The position numbers and the translations under genes are program-made. This document shows positions 45,852-55,837 of a stretch of DNA of 64,000 nt, one piece after another. Below the pieces are notes generated by a model. It was not told where the DNA came from and did not search any database. It worked only from the letters and a program-made list of their open reading frames with translations. Every line of letters starts with the position of its first letter. Positions within the stretch are counted from its first letter, which is position 1. This stretch comes from Hellea balneolensis DSM 19091 (GTDB taxonomy: Bacteria; Pseudomonadota; Alphaproteobacteria; Caulobacterales; Maricaulaceae), in NCBI RefSeq assembly GCF_000428525.1, contig NZ_AUAC01000004.1:1-64000 (forward strand), given 5' to 3'.

Positions 45852-47594
45852 ATGAGCGATAGAGCGCCTTATATTTTACTCGATGATCAGGTAACGCATC
45901 AGCAGCGTTATTACAGCGACCCGATTGATATTATTGAGCTTAGTGATCCAAAAAACATCTCCGAAGTTTTTACGCGCCTTAAAGACTATCATGATCAAGG
46001 CTACTATCTGGCAGGCTATCTGTCCTATGATTTAGGCTTTGCGCTTGAGCCCAAATTAACACCCCTGATGCCGAAAGAACGTTGCGGTCCTTTGATGCAA
46101 TTTGCTGTGTTTAAATCAGTATCCACCAGTCCGCCCTCCGCTTGTCTCTATACATCAGAAGAGCTGGACATATTTCTTACACCTCAGTGGTCGGAGACCG
46201 ATTACAAAGAACGTTTCGAGAAGGTCATGGCCTATATTCGCGCAGGTGATGTTTATCAAATTAACCTCACTTTCCCTATGCTTGGAAATTATGAAGGCTC
46301 AGCCGATAAGCTATATGCTGCGTTTCGCCACCGCCAAAAAGGGCGCTATGGCGGCATTGTTTCATTAGGCTCTGGCCCAGACATCATATCACTCTCACCA
46401 GAGCTCTTTTTCCGTAAAGACTGCCAAGATATGTCCATGCGCCCCATGAAAGGGACACGTCCGCGCGCGGCTCTAGCGCAAGATGATAAGGCGATAAGGG
46501 AAGATATGAGGCGTGACGTAAAATCCCAAGCTGAAAATCTTATGATTGTTGATTTGCTTCGTAACGATTTGTCCCGCATCTCAGAAGTAGGCTCGGTTGC
46601 CGTTCCCGAACTCTTTGCACTGGAAACCTATCCAACTCTCCACCAAATGACATCGCGCGTTACATCGCGCGTTACGCAAGACACTTCTTTTGAAGACCTC
46701 TTCAAAAGCCTCTTTCCTTGCGGCTCTGTAACAGGCGCGCCCAAGTTTCGCGCTATGGAAATTATCAGCGAACTGGAAGACACACCGCGCGGGGCTTATT
46801 GCGGCGGTATCGGATATATAGACCCCAATGGCGATGCTTGTTTCAATGTCGCTATTCGCACCCTCATTCTTAATGAGGGTAAGCTGCGCTATAATGTCGG
46901 AAGCGGTTTGGTATTAGATAGTACCGCGGCAGACGAATATGCGGAATGCTTATTAAAGGCGGACGTGCTTAAGCGCGAAGACACCGCGCTTATCGAAACG
47001 TTGAAATGGTCACCCAAAGAGGGTTACATCAGAGGCGACAGGCACTTATCGCGACTGAACACATCAGCAAAAAAACTTGGTTTTTTAACAAAAAAACTGG
47101 ACAGTTTTCCGTCACCGAAAGCCGCCAAAGATCAGCGCGTTCGCTTTAGCTTGGACCGGAATGGTGAGCAGTCTATGCGCCATGAAGATTATCAGTCTCT
47201 CACCGCTCTGAAAGTCTCTATATCCAAATATCCTCTATCCTCATCTGTTCAACATACATCTGATAAAATTACGCGCCGCACATTTTATGACGGGGAAAGA
47301 GAACGCGTAAAAACCTTGACAGGTGCGAATGAAGTCTTGTTTTTAAATAAGGATAATCAAATCTGCGAAGGGTCTTTTACTTCCTTATTCGTGAAACTCG
47401 ACGGGCAACTTTATACACCGCCATTAAGCTCGGGAATTTTGCCGGGCATATTACGCGCCGAGCTTATTGCGGCAGGTGATGTGGTGGAGGCGACTCTTAC
47501 GACAGCTCAGCTTCGCAAGGCAGAGGCCATATATATGGGCAACTCACTTCGCGGGCTCATAGACGCGAAAATAATAAGCTATGAGCTATGTTGA
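45852..47594 (+). CDS. aminodeoxychorismate synthase component I fused to class IV lyase (PabB-PabC)
   Basis: A 580-residue fusion. The first ~380 residues are PabB-type: MRPMKGTRPR carries the PIKGT-like lysine that marks aminodeoxychorismate synthases, followed by LFPCGSVTGAPKFRAMEI and GVGLV-type VGSGLVLDSTAADEYAECLLK. The last ~190 residues are a class IV PLP fold: SDKITRRTFYD holds the likely PLP lysine, then EGSFTSLFVKLDGQLYTPP and SGILPGILRAEL. The two steps would make 4-aminobenzoate for folate from chorismate. The glutaminase partner (PabA) is not in the window. Confidence 0.92.
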   Translation: MSDRAPYILLDDQVTHQQRYYSDPIDIIELSDPKNISEVFTRLKDYHDQGYYLAGYLSYDLGFALEPKLTPLMPKERCGPLMQFAVFKSVSTSPPSACLYTSEELDIFLTPQWSETDYKERFEKVMAYIRAGDVYQINLTFPMLGNYEGSADKLYAAFRHRQKGRYGGIVSLGSGPDIISLSPELFFRKDCQDMSMRPMKGTRPRAALAQDDKAIREDMRRDVKSQAENLMIVDLLRNDLSRISEVGSVAVPELFALETYPTLHQMTSRVTSRVTQDTSFEDLFKSLFPCGSVTGAPKFRAMEIISELEDTPRGAYCGGIGYIDPNGDACFNVAIRTLILNEGKLRYNVGSGLVLDSTAADEYAECLLKADVLKREDTALIETLKWSPKEGYIRGDRHLSRLNTSAKKLGFLTKKLDSFPSPKAAKDQRVRFSLDRNGEQSMRHEDYQSLTALKVSISKYPLSSSVQHTSDKITRRTFYDGERERVKTLTGANEVLFLNKDNQICEGSFTSLFVKLDGQLYTPPLSSGILPGILRAELIAAGDVVEATLTTAQLRKAEAIYMGNSLRGLIDAKIISYELC

Positions 47595-47643
47595 CAGCTT
47601 AAATTCCAAACCCCAGAATTTCCACATGTAAAGGGGGTTTCAC

Positions 47644-48609
47644 ATGACCGGAATTATCCACGCTATACATATTTCAAAGACTGGAACATCGCGTCATCTT
47701 AAACCCGATGAGTATAATTTTCGTCCCAAAAAAAATGGCTTTGTTTGGCTACATTTTGATCGGAATAATCTGGATACAGAAACCTTCATCCATGACGACC
47801 AAGAAACGGATATTGCTGCGAGCCGTACTCTGCTGGCGGATGACTCACGGCCCCGCACAATCCTCGACAATGAGAATATCTTACTCAATCTGCGCGGCGT
47901 CAACCTAAGCGAGGGCAGTAAACCTGAAGACATGGTTGGAATTAGGTTCTACGTTCAATCGGACCGTATTCTCTCAATTGAAAAACGCCCCCTGAAAGCC
48001 ACAAGTCATATGGCTAAATATATTCTAAGTCTTAAGTCTAGCATGACGCCCGGCGGCTTCATAGCCGCATATTCTCAGGCGATTTTAGAGCATATGGGAC
48101 CGATTGTAACAGATTTGAATGAGGAAGTTGATGCATTAGAAGAAAATATCGACGAAGTTCATGCTGCTCAAAGCAGAGCTGTATTAGCAGACCTTCGCCG
48201 GCAGGCTATCCTATTACGGCGTTATATAGCCCCGCAGCGTGACGCTTTAAATAGTTTGTCTCAACAAAATTTGAATTACATTACAGCCGATGATCGTCTG
48301 CGTATTCGTGATTCTGCGGATCAAACGACGCGAATCACAGAAGAGCTGGAAGCAATAAGAGAGCGCTGCGCGATCGTAAAAGATCAGCTTACAGATATGC
48401 GGGCCGAAGAAATGAACCGCAATATGATGATCCTTTCCGTCGTCGCAGCCATTTTCCTACCACTTGGGCTTATTTCAGGCATGTTTGGTATCAATGTTGG
48501 CGGCATGCCTTGGACAGAGAGCATTCACGGATTTTGGATTGTGACGGCAAGTGTCATTGTCATTGCGATTGTGCAGCTTATCGTTTTTAAAATTTTGAAA
48601 TGGATTTAA
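47644..48609 (+). CDS. ZntB/CorA-family divalent-cation transporter
   Basis: A 321-residue CorA-superfamily protein. A large cytoplasmic N-terminal domain with coiled-coil (DLNEEVDALEENIDEV) precedes two C-terminal helices. The pore motif reads GMFGINVGGMPW, as in ZntB-type zinc transporters. It sits between pabB and the MoxR cluster; relation to either is unclear. A good AAAGGGGG stands before the ATG. Confidence 0.87.
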   Translation: MTGIIHAIHISKTGTSRHLKPDEYNFRPKKNGFVWLHFDRNNLDTETFIHDDQETDIAASRTLLADDSRPRTILDNENILLNLRGVNLSEGSKPEDMVGIRFYVQSDRILSIEKRPLKATSHMAKYILSLKSSMTPGGFIAAYSQAILEHMGPIVTDLNEEVDALEENIDEVHAAQSRAVLADLRRQAILLRRYIAPQRDALNSLSQQNLNYITADDRLRIRDSADQTTRITEELEAIRERCAIVKDQLTDMRAEEMNRNMMILSVVAAIFLPLGLISGMFGINVGGMPWTESIHGFWIVTASVIVIAIVQLIVFKILKWI

Positions 48610-48634
48610 ACAGACTTACCCGTATAACGATTTT

Positions 48635-49348
48635 ATGAAATCCCAACTCATAAGACACAGAGCGCGGCAAGGTTTGCCGATAGGCCTTGCAATTATGTCT
48701 GCCTCAGCACTCGTCATCGCGCAAAACGCGGATCGGTTTGACGAGGCTTTTCGCGCCATGAAGCGGGACGAGAAATTACAATTTGAATTGCCGCCGGCTC
48801 CTGAGCCGCCAAAGCTTGACTGGCTCGAAAAGTTTTTTCAAGGACTCGCTGCTTTTATTGAGCTTATTTTGCCAGTCCTGAAGATTATATTTTACGTCGG
48901 CATTGGTGCCATCATTGCACTGATCCTCTATGCTATTGCCAAAGTAATTTACGAGACCCGTTTCAAACGGGAGGCTAAAGACATTACAGAAGAGGCCCCG
49001 CCGCCCCTCTATGTTCCCGACCAAGACCAAGCCCGTATTTTGCTTGAAGATGTGGATGCACTGGCCGCAGATGGACGCTTTGAAGAGGCTGTCCATGAGC
49101 TTTTATTTCGCTCCATTCAAGATATCGATATTCGCCGTCCCAATACTATTCGCAGATCTTTGACATCACGCGAAATTGCAGCGCTTGAAATACTGACGCC
49201 TGAAACCCGTCTGGCCTTTTCAAAAATTGGCGGCGTTGTTGAGAGATCTTATTTTGGGGGCAAAACAATCGGCCGAACGGAATTTGATATCTGCCGCGAT
49301 GCCTATGCGCAATTCGCGCAAAGGTCCGCTTGGAAGCAGGCCGCATAG
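48635..49348 (+). CDS. DUF4129-domain membrane protein
   Basis: A 237-residue protein: an N-terminal signal-like segment (SASALVIA-QNADRF), one central membrane helix (about 72-105), then a DUF4129 domain (EEAVHELLFRSIQDIDIR...LTSREIAALEI). First gene of the MoxR cluster. Such proteins often resemble transglutaminase-linked membrane proteins, but no catalytic site is seen. Stop and the next start are adjacent (TAG-ATG). Confidence 0.8.
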   Translation: MKSQLIRHRARQGLPIGLAIMSASALVIAQNADRFDEAFRAMKRDEKLQFELPPAPEPPKLDWLEKFFQGLAAFIELILPVLKIIFYVGIGAIIALILYAIAKVIYETRFKREAKDITEEAPPPLYVPDQDQARILLEDVDALAADGRFEEAVHELLFRSIQDIDIRRPNTIRRSLTSREIAALEILTPETRLAFSKIGGVVERSYFGGKTIGRTEFDICRDAYAQFAQRSAWKQAA

Positions 49349-50680
49349 ATGACCCAAGCTACGCCGATAAAAAAGACCTCACGCATAAAGAACACCCTTG
49401 AGGGGCGCGAAAAAGGCACTGGCCTGGCGGCGTTGATGACACCGAAAATGATATTCTCACTGGTCATTATCGGGATTTTCTCTTTCGCTGCTTTGGTCAC
49501 CCTTTCAGGTTATGCAGGTGACCTACGTGAAAAGAATAACGGCCAAGCCCACGCACTGTCCCGATCCGCAATAGGCTTTGGCGGATTAACGCGGTTATTG
49601 GGGGACATGGATTACGACATACGTATGGCTCGGACGGAAAATGTGCAATATGCAGACAGCTCGGCCTTGAGGGTCTTTACTATGTCCCGCCCGTTCCAAG
49701 CAGATGGATTAGATGAATTAGAGCTTTACGCGCCCACGCTGATTATCATGCCCAAATGGATAACGGCTCCGGTAAAAGGCAGCGCTGGTTGGGTGCAGAA
49801 GGGATGGGGGGAGCAACATGTTTGGGATGACAACAATCACGAACGGGACCTTAAAGAACTGGCAGGTGAAATCGATTTCACAATCATAGAAACTGATGAT
49901 AAATCCGTGACATATACGGCCCGCTCAACAGTGGGCGATAAAGCTATCTTACGAGATATCGAAATCGAAAACCTACAATGGCTAAAGGGTGAAAAACTCT
50001 TGGACATTATAAGGGTCGAAGAAGGCCCTGTTCTTGTCAAAATCCAAGATACAACAACCTATATCCTGTCCGATCCAGACTTTCTAAATACGATGGGAAT
50101 TGCCTCCAAAAGTCGTGCGCGTTTCGCGGTGGATATTATTGAAGCTGTGATTTCTGATGCGGAAGCAGACCCCAATCGAGTTGATTTTGATCTGACCTTT
50201 CACGGCTTTGGCGGGAAAACAAATGTGATTAAAGTTCTCACCCAACCGCCTTTCCTCGCCGCAACTCTATGTTTGCTCGCAGCGGGAGGGCTTATTGCCT
50301 GGCAAGCTTTTTCGCGCTTTGGCGATCCGCTGGAGGTACGGCGAGATTATGCGCTTGGAAAGTTTTCACTCGCCGATAATGCGGCGCGGTTCATTCGCAT
50401 TGCAGGGCGGGAGCCGAATATGGCCTCTGACTATGTAAAGCTTATTCGAAAACAAGTTATTAAAGAGCTCGACTTGAACGGACGCCGCGTTCAGGACATA
50501 GATACAATTCTGGCGCGAAAAGAGACTATGCTCAGCTTGCCCAACACATATACCGACCTTCAAAACCGCGCTGGCGTGACCACTGACAATCTCGGCCTGA
50601 TGCAATTGGCTGAAGATCTGAATCACTGGAAAAACATAATGACCCGAACGACATCTCATAAACAGGGAGAGAGCTCATGA
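49349..50680 (+). CDS. DUF4350-domain membrane protein
   Basis: A 443-residue protein with one N-terminal helix (about 31-53) and one near 310-327. The periplasmic part between them has a DUF4350-type region ([31 protein letters not shown]). The C-terminal part is cytoplasmic and helical. Its end overlaps moxR by 4 bases. Function unknown; the cluster context suggests envelope maturation or stress. Confidence 0.8.
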   Translation: MTQATPIKKTSRIKNTLEGREKGTGLAALMTPKMIFSLVIIGIFSFAALVTLSGYAGDLREKNNGQAHALSRSAIGFGGLTRLLGDMDYDIRMARTENVQYADSSALRVFTMSRPFQADGLDELELYAPTLIIMPKWITAPVKGSAGWVQKGWGEQHVWDDNNHERDLKELAGEIDFTIIETDDKSVTYTARSTVGDKAILRDIEIENLQWLKGEKLLDIIRVEEGPVLVKIQDTTTYILSDPDFLNTMGIASKSRARFAVDIIEAVISDAEADPNRVDFDLTFHGFGGKTNVIKVLTQPPFLAATLCLLAAGGLIAWQAFSRFGDPLEVRRDYALGKFSLADNAARFIRIAGREPNMASDYVKLIRKQVIKELDLNGRRVQDIDTILARKETMLSLPNTYTDLQNRAGVTTDNLGLMQLAEDLNHWKNIMTRTTSHKQGESS

Positions 50681-51633
50681 GCCTCGACACAGTAAAAACA
50701 CTTGCGGATACAATCCGCGAGGAAATTGGAAAGGCTATTATCGGCCAAACGGATACAGTTGATTTGATGTTAGTCGCCTTATTTTCAGGCGGTCATATTT
50801 TGCTCGAAGGCGTTCCCGGCACCGCAAAGACTTTTTTAGCGCAGGTCTTTTCCCATGTCACGAAAATGGATTTTGGACGTATTCAATTCACGCCTGACCT
50901 AATGCCAGGTGATTTACTGGGCACAAATCTTTTCTCCTTCCAAACTAATGAGTTTAATTTGGTCAAGGGGCCTATTTTTTGCGACCTATTACTGGCCGAT
51001 GAAATCAACCGTACGCCGCCTAAGACACAAGCAGCTTTGCTCGAGGCTATGCAGGAGCGACAAGTAACAATTGACGGTGAAGCCTTCCCCTTAGGAAAGC
51101 GGTTCATGGTCATTGCAACACAAAATCCGATTGAGCAACAGGGCACCTATCCCTTGCCTGAAGCACAGCTTGACCGCTTTATTTTTAAGCATGTTTTAGA
51201 TTACCCGAGCCGCGAAGAAGAAATTGAAATTGTTCGTCGCCATGGCGCGCGAACCGGCTCACCCAAAGCGGCTGATCTGGGGGTTAAAGCCGTTGTCTCC
51301 CGCAAGGATATTGATAGCGCCGTGAAAGCCGTAGAGAGCGTACGTCTTACAGATGAAGTCACGCATTACGTTGTCGATTTAGTACGCGGCACACGCAGTA
51401 ATCCTCTCTTTGAAACCGGCGCTTCACCCCGTGCCGCCGCTATGATATCCGCCGCCGCCCGCGCTCATGCAGCGTTGCAAGCCCGCGACTTTGTTATTCC
51501 CGATGATGTCAAAGCCATTGCCCTGCCCGCTTTGCGCCACCGCGCTATCCTCTCTCCGGCAGCTGAGATCGAAGGCCGAACGGCTGATGAACTTATCTTG
51601 CAAGTCATTGAGCAAACAGAAGCGCCGCGATAG
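50677..51633 (+). CDS. MoxR-type AAA+ ATPase
   Basis: A 318-residue AAA ATPase. Walker A is GVPGTAKT (about 48-55), Walker [10 protein letters not shown], then the sensor region [22 protein letters not shown]. MoxR proteins act as chaperones that insert metals or assemble complexes with the help of neighbouring von Willebrand or DUF58 proteins. Overlaps the DUF4350 stop; the DUF58 gene starts 10 bases after. Confidence 0.95.
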   Translation: MSLDTVKTLADTIREEIGKAIIGQTDTVDLMLVALFSGGHILLEGVPGTAKTFLAQVFSHVTKMDFGRIQFTPDLMPGDLLGTNLFSFQTNEFNLVKGPIFCDLLLADEINRTPPKTQAALLEAMQERQVTIDGEAFPLGKRFMVIATQNPIEQQGTYPLPEAQLDRFIFKHVLDYPSREEEIEIVRRHGARTGSPKAADLGVKAVVSRKDIDSAVKAVESVRLTDEVTHYVVDLVRGTRSNPLFETGASPRAAAMISAAARAHAALQARDFVIPDDVKAIALPALRHRAILSPAAEIEGRTADELILQVIEQTEAPR

Positions 51634-51643
51634 GCCAACATAG

Positions 51644-52957
51644 ATGATCTATCCCACTCCACGCGCCGCAATATTGATGGCCATCGGCTTACCGGTGACC
51701 CTCATTATCGCTGTGCTTTTCCCGGCACTCTGGGCCTTGGGAGCGGCATGGATTGCGGGATTAGTTGGTCTGATTGTTCTGGATGTATTTCTCTCAATTC
51801 CGCGCAAGAAAATGGAATTTGAAGTCAAAGCTCCCGGTAGCTTCTTCATAGGCGAGACGGAGCAAGTCTGGTTTAAATACGACTATGGAGACCGCTCAGC
51901 ACCGCGCTCTCCGGAATGCCGCTTATCAGTCAATGACCGCTTCTCTGTCGCGCCGCAGCACTTTTACGGCCAAGCTGCAAACGGGGCCGTCCTTGCGGCT
52001 TTTGATCTGAAAACAGAGCGGCGTGGCGATGGTGAAATTCAGCGTCTATGGGCGCGCTGGCAAGGCCCTCTGGGACTCATTTGGCGCCAAACAACTGAGA
52101 CCCTGAATATAGACATTCCTGTGGTGCCCAATACACGGCTTGTCAAAGATAAGGCGATTGAGATCTTCTCGCGCGACGCCACTTTCGGACAGAAAATTCA
52201 GGATGAACGCGGAGAAGGCACAGAATTTGATGCCCTAACGGAATTTATGCCGGGCATGGATAAACGCGCCATTGATTGGAAACATACCGCACGCCACCGC
52301 GTCTTATTAGCCAAGGAGTTTCGTACTGAACGCAATCATAATATTGTTTTTGCACTCGATAGCGGTCACCTCATGTGTGAACCTATTCGCGGCATGACCA
52401 AGCTTGACTGGTCGCTGAATGCGTCCCTGCTTATGGCCTATGTTAGCCTCAAGATTGGGGATCGCATTGGCTATTTTGCATTTGACCAAAAGCCTTATTT
52501 TTATAGTCAACCCATTGCGGGGGCGAATAGCTTTCCGCATCTACAGCGCCTGACGAGTCAGATAGATTATTCGCATCATGAGACCAATTTCACCCTTGGC
52601 CTGTCACAGCTCGCACAAAGCCTGAAGCGGCGCACACTGATTGTGGTCTTTACGGACTTCGTGGACACAACTAATGCGGAACTTATGATTGAAAATATGG
52701 GCCGCCTGATGCGGCGGCATATCGTTATATTTGTGGCTTTTCGGGACGAGGCCTTAGAACAGTTGGTGAAGAAAACTGCCAAAGACACAGACGATATTTC
52801 CCGCGCGGTTATTGCGGAAAACCTTATGATGGAACGTGATTTAGTTATCGCGCGGCTGCATCGCATGGGCGTTCATATTGTTGATGTGGACGCAGATAAA
52901 ATCAGCAATGCTGTTTTGAATAAATATCTTGAGCTTAAGCGGCGGGAGGCGATCTAA
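51644..52957 (+). CDS. DUF58-domain protein (MoxR partner)
   Basis: A 437-residue protein with two N-terminal helices (about 8-25 and 27-45), then a DUF58/vWA-like domain: EFDALTEFMPGMDKRAIDWKHTARH (20-base limit aside, the family signature), VVFTDFVDTTNAELM. DUF58 proteins usually accompany MoxR and are thought to hold or present substrates. Its stop overlaps the next start as TAATG. Confidence 0.9.
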   Translation: MIYPTPRAAILMAIGLPVTLIIAVLFPALWALGAAWIAGLVGLIVLDVFLSIPRKKMEFEVKAPGSFFIGETEQVWFKYDYGDRSAPRSPECRLSVNDRFSVAPQHFYGQAANGAVLAAFDLKTERRGDGEIQRLWARWQGPLGLIWRQTTETLNIDIPVVPNTRLVKDKAIEIFSRDATFGQKIQDERGEGTEFDALTEFMPGMDKRAIDWKHTARHRVLLAKEFRTERNHNIVFALDSGHLMCEPIRGMTKLDWSLNASLLMAYVSLKIGDRIGYFAFDQKPYFYSQPIAGANSFPHLQRLTSQIDYSHHETNFTLGLSQLAQSLKRRTLIVVFTDFVDTTNAELMIENMGRLMRRHIVIFVAFRDEALEQLVKKTAKDTDDISRAVIAENLMMERDLVIARLHRMGVHIVDVDADKISNAVLNKYLELKRREAI

Positions 52958-53958
52958 TGGTAGGCCAAATTACGCTTAAGAGCCATCGCTTCAGAGCGGA
53001 GCGCGAAGACAGTTGGCGCGAGCTTGAAGTTATTCTCAAGGCCATTGAAGGGCGCGGGATGAAATCCTTATCCGATGCGCAAATCGTAGCCTTGCCGCGT
53101 CTTTATCGCTCAACGCTCTCGTCCTTGTCCGTAGCGCGCGCCACATCTCTCGACCAAGGCGTTATCCTATATTTGGAAAGCTTGACGGCTCGCGCCTATT
53201 ATATTCTCTATGGATCACAAGTGAGCCTTGGCAAACGCATCTCAACCTTTTTCCTGCGTGACTGGCCTTTAGCTGCGAAAGCACTTTGGAAGGAAACAGC
53301 TATCTCGGCAGCCTTGACCTTATTGGCCACCGTGCTCGCCTTCATTCTTGTTAAGAATAATCCCGATTGGTTTTACACCTTCATGCCCGATAGCATGGCC
53401 CAGGGCAGAACGCCTGCCGCTTCAGCTGAGACCTTGCGCGAGACGCTTTACCATGACGGCGACGCAGACGGGCTAGGCATATTTGCGTCATTCCTGTTTA
53501 GCCATAATTCCAAAGTCGCCATCTTTGCCTTTGCTCTGGGATTCGCCTTTTGCATTCCGACAGCGATTTTGCTCATGTATAACGGGTTTATCCTCGGCAG
53601 TTTTATTGCGATTTTCTCTGAAAAGAGCCTTGGTTTTGAAGTCGGCGGGTGGCTGATTATACACGGCGCGACAGAGATATTTGCAATTATTCTAGCGGGC
53701 GCGGCAGGTCTGCATATTGGAAAGGCGGTCGCTTTCCCGGGCGAGCTGACCCGAACCGAATCCGCTTCCAAGGCTGGAAGCGCGGCATCGCTGCTGATGG
53801 CAGGTGTGGTGATTATGCTCTTTTTCGCCGGACTGCTTGAAGGGTTTGGACGGCAACTTATTACAAATGATTTGATCCGTTACGGCATTGGCCTAGGGAC
53901 GCTGACGATTTGGATGCTCTATTTCTATGGCCCACGCCGCCAAGAAAGCAGTGAGTAA
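52957..53958 (+). CDS. SpoIIM-like membrane protein
   Basis: A 333-residue protein of the stage II sporulation M (DUF95) family. The N-terminal cytoplasmic domain of about 110 residues is followed by several helices with LFSHNSKVAIFAFALGFAF and WLIIHGATEIFAIILAGAAG. In non-sporulating bacteria it accompanies MoxR/DUF58/RDD genes; the role is not established. Overlaps both neighbours as TAATG. Confidence 0.9.
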   Translation: MVGQITLKSHRFRAEREDSWRELEVILKAIEGRGMKSLSDAQIVALPRLYRSTLSSLSVARATSLDQGVILYLESLTARAYYILYGSQVSLGKRISTFFLRDWPLAAKALWKETAISAALTLLATVLAFILVKNNPDWFYTFMPDSMAQGRTPAASAETLRETLYHDGDADGLGIFASFLFSHNSKVAIFAFALGFAFCIPTAILLMYNGFILGSFIAIFSEKSLGFEVGGWLIIHGATEIFAIILAGAAGLHIGKAVAFPGELTRTESASKAGSAASLLMAGVVIMLFFAGLLEGFGRQLITNDLIRYGIGLGTLTIWMLYFYGPRRQESSE

Positions 53959-54815
53959 TGGTAGGCGTTATCTCTCAGCGTAAAGTCGATCAAAGACGCC
54001 TTATCACACCCGAAGGTATCGACCTTCAAGTACAGCTTGCCGATATAGGAGCGCGTATCGGGGCCTATGTCATCGACCAAATTATCATCAATGTCGGGCT
54101 GGTTGCCGCTTTTTTCCTCATTGTTTTCGGAGGGATATCTGCCGGCCCTGAGGTTGCGATTACGATTTTTATATTGGTCAATTTCTTTGTGCGTAACTTT
54201 TACTATATGTTTTTTGAAATGGGCCCAAAAGCGGCAACCCCCGGCAAACGCATGAGTAAAATCCGCGTCGCCTCGCGTAGTCATGCCCGCCTGACGGCAA
54301 ATGCGGTTTTTGCTCGTAATGCTCTGCGCGAAATAGAGATCAACCTTCCGCTTTCATTTCTCTTTATGAGCGGAGATTCTGTGGATGGGTGGATTTCTTT
54401 ATTAGGATTATTATGGAGCGGCATATTCCTCTTCTTCCCGCTCTTTAACAAAGACCGTTTGCGGGCGGGCGACCTCATTGCAGGGACGTGGGTGGTGCGC
54501 GCGCCTAAACCAATATTAGCCAAAGACCTCGCCTCAGAAAAAGCCGATCTGGATTCGGCCTTTATATTCACGCCGGAACAAGTCGAGGCTTATGGGGTGC
54601 ATGAGCTTCACGTGCTTGAAAACGTAATTCGCGCCAATGAATTCCAAACTGTCAAAGATGTTGCCCAGCGTATTCGCAACAAAATCAAATGGTCCAAAGG
54701 TATGTCCGAGGGCGACTTGGACTTTCTCAAAGCCTATTACGCTGCCCTAAGGGGTCGTCTGGAAACACGTCTTCTGTTTGGCGTGCGGCGGAAAGATAAG
54801 TTTGATAAAACGTAA
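53958..54815 (+). CDS. RDD-family membrane protein
   Basis: A 285-residue protein with an RDD domain: ADIGARIGAYVIDQIIINVGL and KAATPGKRMSKIRVAS are the family marks; DRLRAGDLIAGTWVVR closes it. About four helices, then a soluble helical C-terminal tail of ~95 residues. Last of the MoxR cluster and directly upstream of the glycan-like cluster. Confidence 0.88.
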   Translation: MVGVISQRKVDQRRLITPEGIDLQVQLADIGARIGAYVIDQIIINVGLVAAFFLIVFGGISAGPEVAITIFILVNFFVRNFYYMFFEMGPKAATPGKRMSKIRVASRSHARLTANAVFARNALREIEINLPLSFLFMSGDSVDGWISLLGLLWSGIFLFFPLFNKDRLRAGDLIAGTWVVRAPKPILAKDLASEKADLDSAFIFTPEQVEAYGVHELHVLENVIRANEFQTVKDVAQRIRNKIKWSKGMSEGDLDFLKAYYAALRGRLETRLLFGVRRKDKFDKT

Positions 54816-54880
54816 GGTAACACGCTATTGAACCTTATGCCTCCCTGCCCTAAAGACGGGGAAATTTTAAAGGATCAATT

Positions 54881-55837
54881 ATGGCAAATATTGTCATCTC
54901 AGGCTGCGGTAATATTGGAAGCCGCCTCCTGCAATCTGTTTCAAATATTGACGATACAGATATCGGCAAGCTTGATATTTACGGCGTTGATCCGTTTCAA
55001 AGCTCGCTTGATCTGTCCACTGAACGATTTCATCAGGAAAATAAAGGCGGAAATAATCTGCGTATGAGCACAGATGCGGCCAAGCTTCCCGCTGAAGCTG
55101 ACCTTCTAATAGTTTCCGTGGACGCCGCTAATCGCCTAGCCGCTTTGACCACTGTGCTCGAACACTGCAAACCAAAGGCGATAATTTTAGAAAAGATTCT
55201 GTTCAACAAATTCGAAGAATTTGAGACCGTTCAGGCTATCCTTGATGATCTTGGAGTGCCGTGTTGGGTGAATTGTTCGCGTAATATCTGGCCGGGCTAC
55301 CAATCCCTTAAAGAGACTTTGGGAGGTAAACCTGTAAATTCTTATACGGTTTCAGGTTCGGATTGGGGTTTGGGATGCAACGCCATCCACTTTATCGCAG
55401 CCTTAGAATATGTTGCGGGGGACACCGTCATCTCCCTGGAAATGGATAAAGACACTGCACTTGTCCGCGAGTCCAAACGCGCGGGCTATAAAGAGGTTAC
55501 GGGTACGTTACGCGGCATTACGGCTTCGGGCGGAACACTGTCGCTATCCTCACTGCCGGTTGAGGGCCAAGCCATTTCTGTCATCCTAGAAGCAGGAGAC
55601 GATAATTATGAAATTGCTGAGGGCAAAACGATTGCTCTGAATGGCGGCGGCGAAACACCCTTCCCAATGCTATATACAAGTCAATTGACAGCACCTCTGG
55701 TCAAAATCCTAAAAGAAGGGCAGTCTGACTTACCAAGCTATACACAATCGGTTCATCAGCATAAGGTATTATTCAAAGCTCTAAATAACGTATTTTATGG
55801 GGCGGGAAATAGTGAGGTTCAATGTCCGGTGACATAG
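54881..55837 (+). CDS. Gfo/Idh/MocA-like dehydrogenase
   Basis: A 318-residue protein with an N-terminal Rossmann fold (VISGCGNIGSRLLQ, about 5-18; DLLIVSVDAANRL; KPKAIILEKILFN in the place of the family EKP motif) and an alpha/beta C-terminal domain (NCSRNIWPGYQSL). It likely oxidises or reduces a sugar or sugar acid with NAD(P). First gene of the unrecognised cluster; its end overlaps the next gene by 16 bases, so they are coupled. Substrate unknown. Confidence 0.7.
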   Translation: MANIVISGCGNIGSRLLQSVSNIDDTDIGKLDIYGVDPFQSSLDLSTERFHQENKGGNNLRMSTDAAKLPAEADLLIVSVDAANRLAALTTVLEHCKPKAIILEKILFNKFEEFETVQAILDDLGVPCWVNCSRNIWPGYQSLKETLGGKPVNSYTVSGSDWGLGCNAIHFIAALEYVAGDTVISLEMDKDTALVRESKRAGYKEVTGTLRGITASGGTLSLSSLPVEGQAISVILEAGDDNYEIAEGKTIALNGGGETPFPMLYTSQLTAPLVKILKEGQSDLPSYTQSVHQHKVLFKALNNVFYGAGNSEVQCPVT

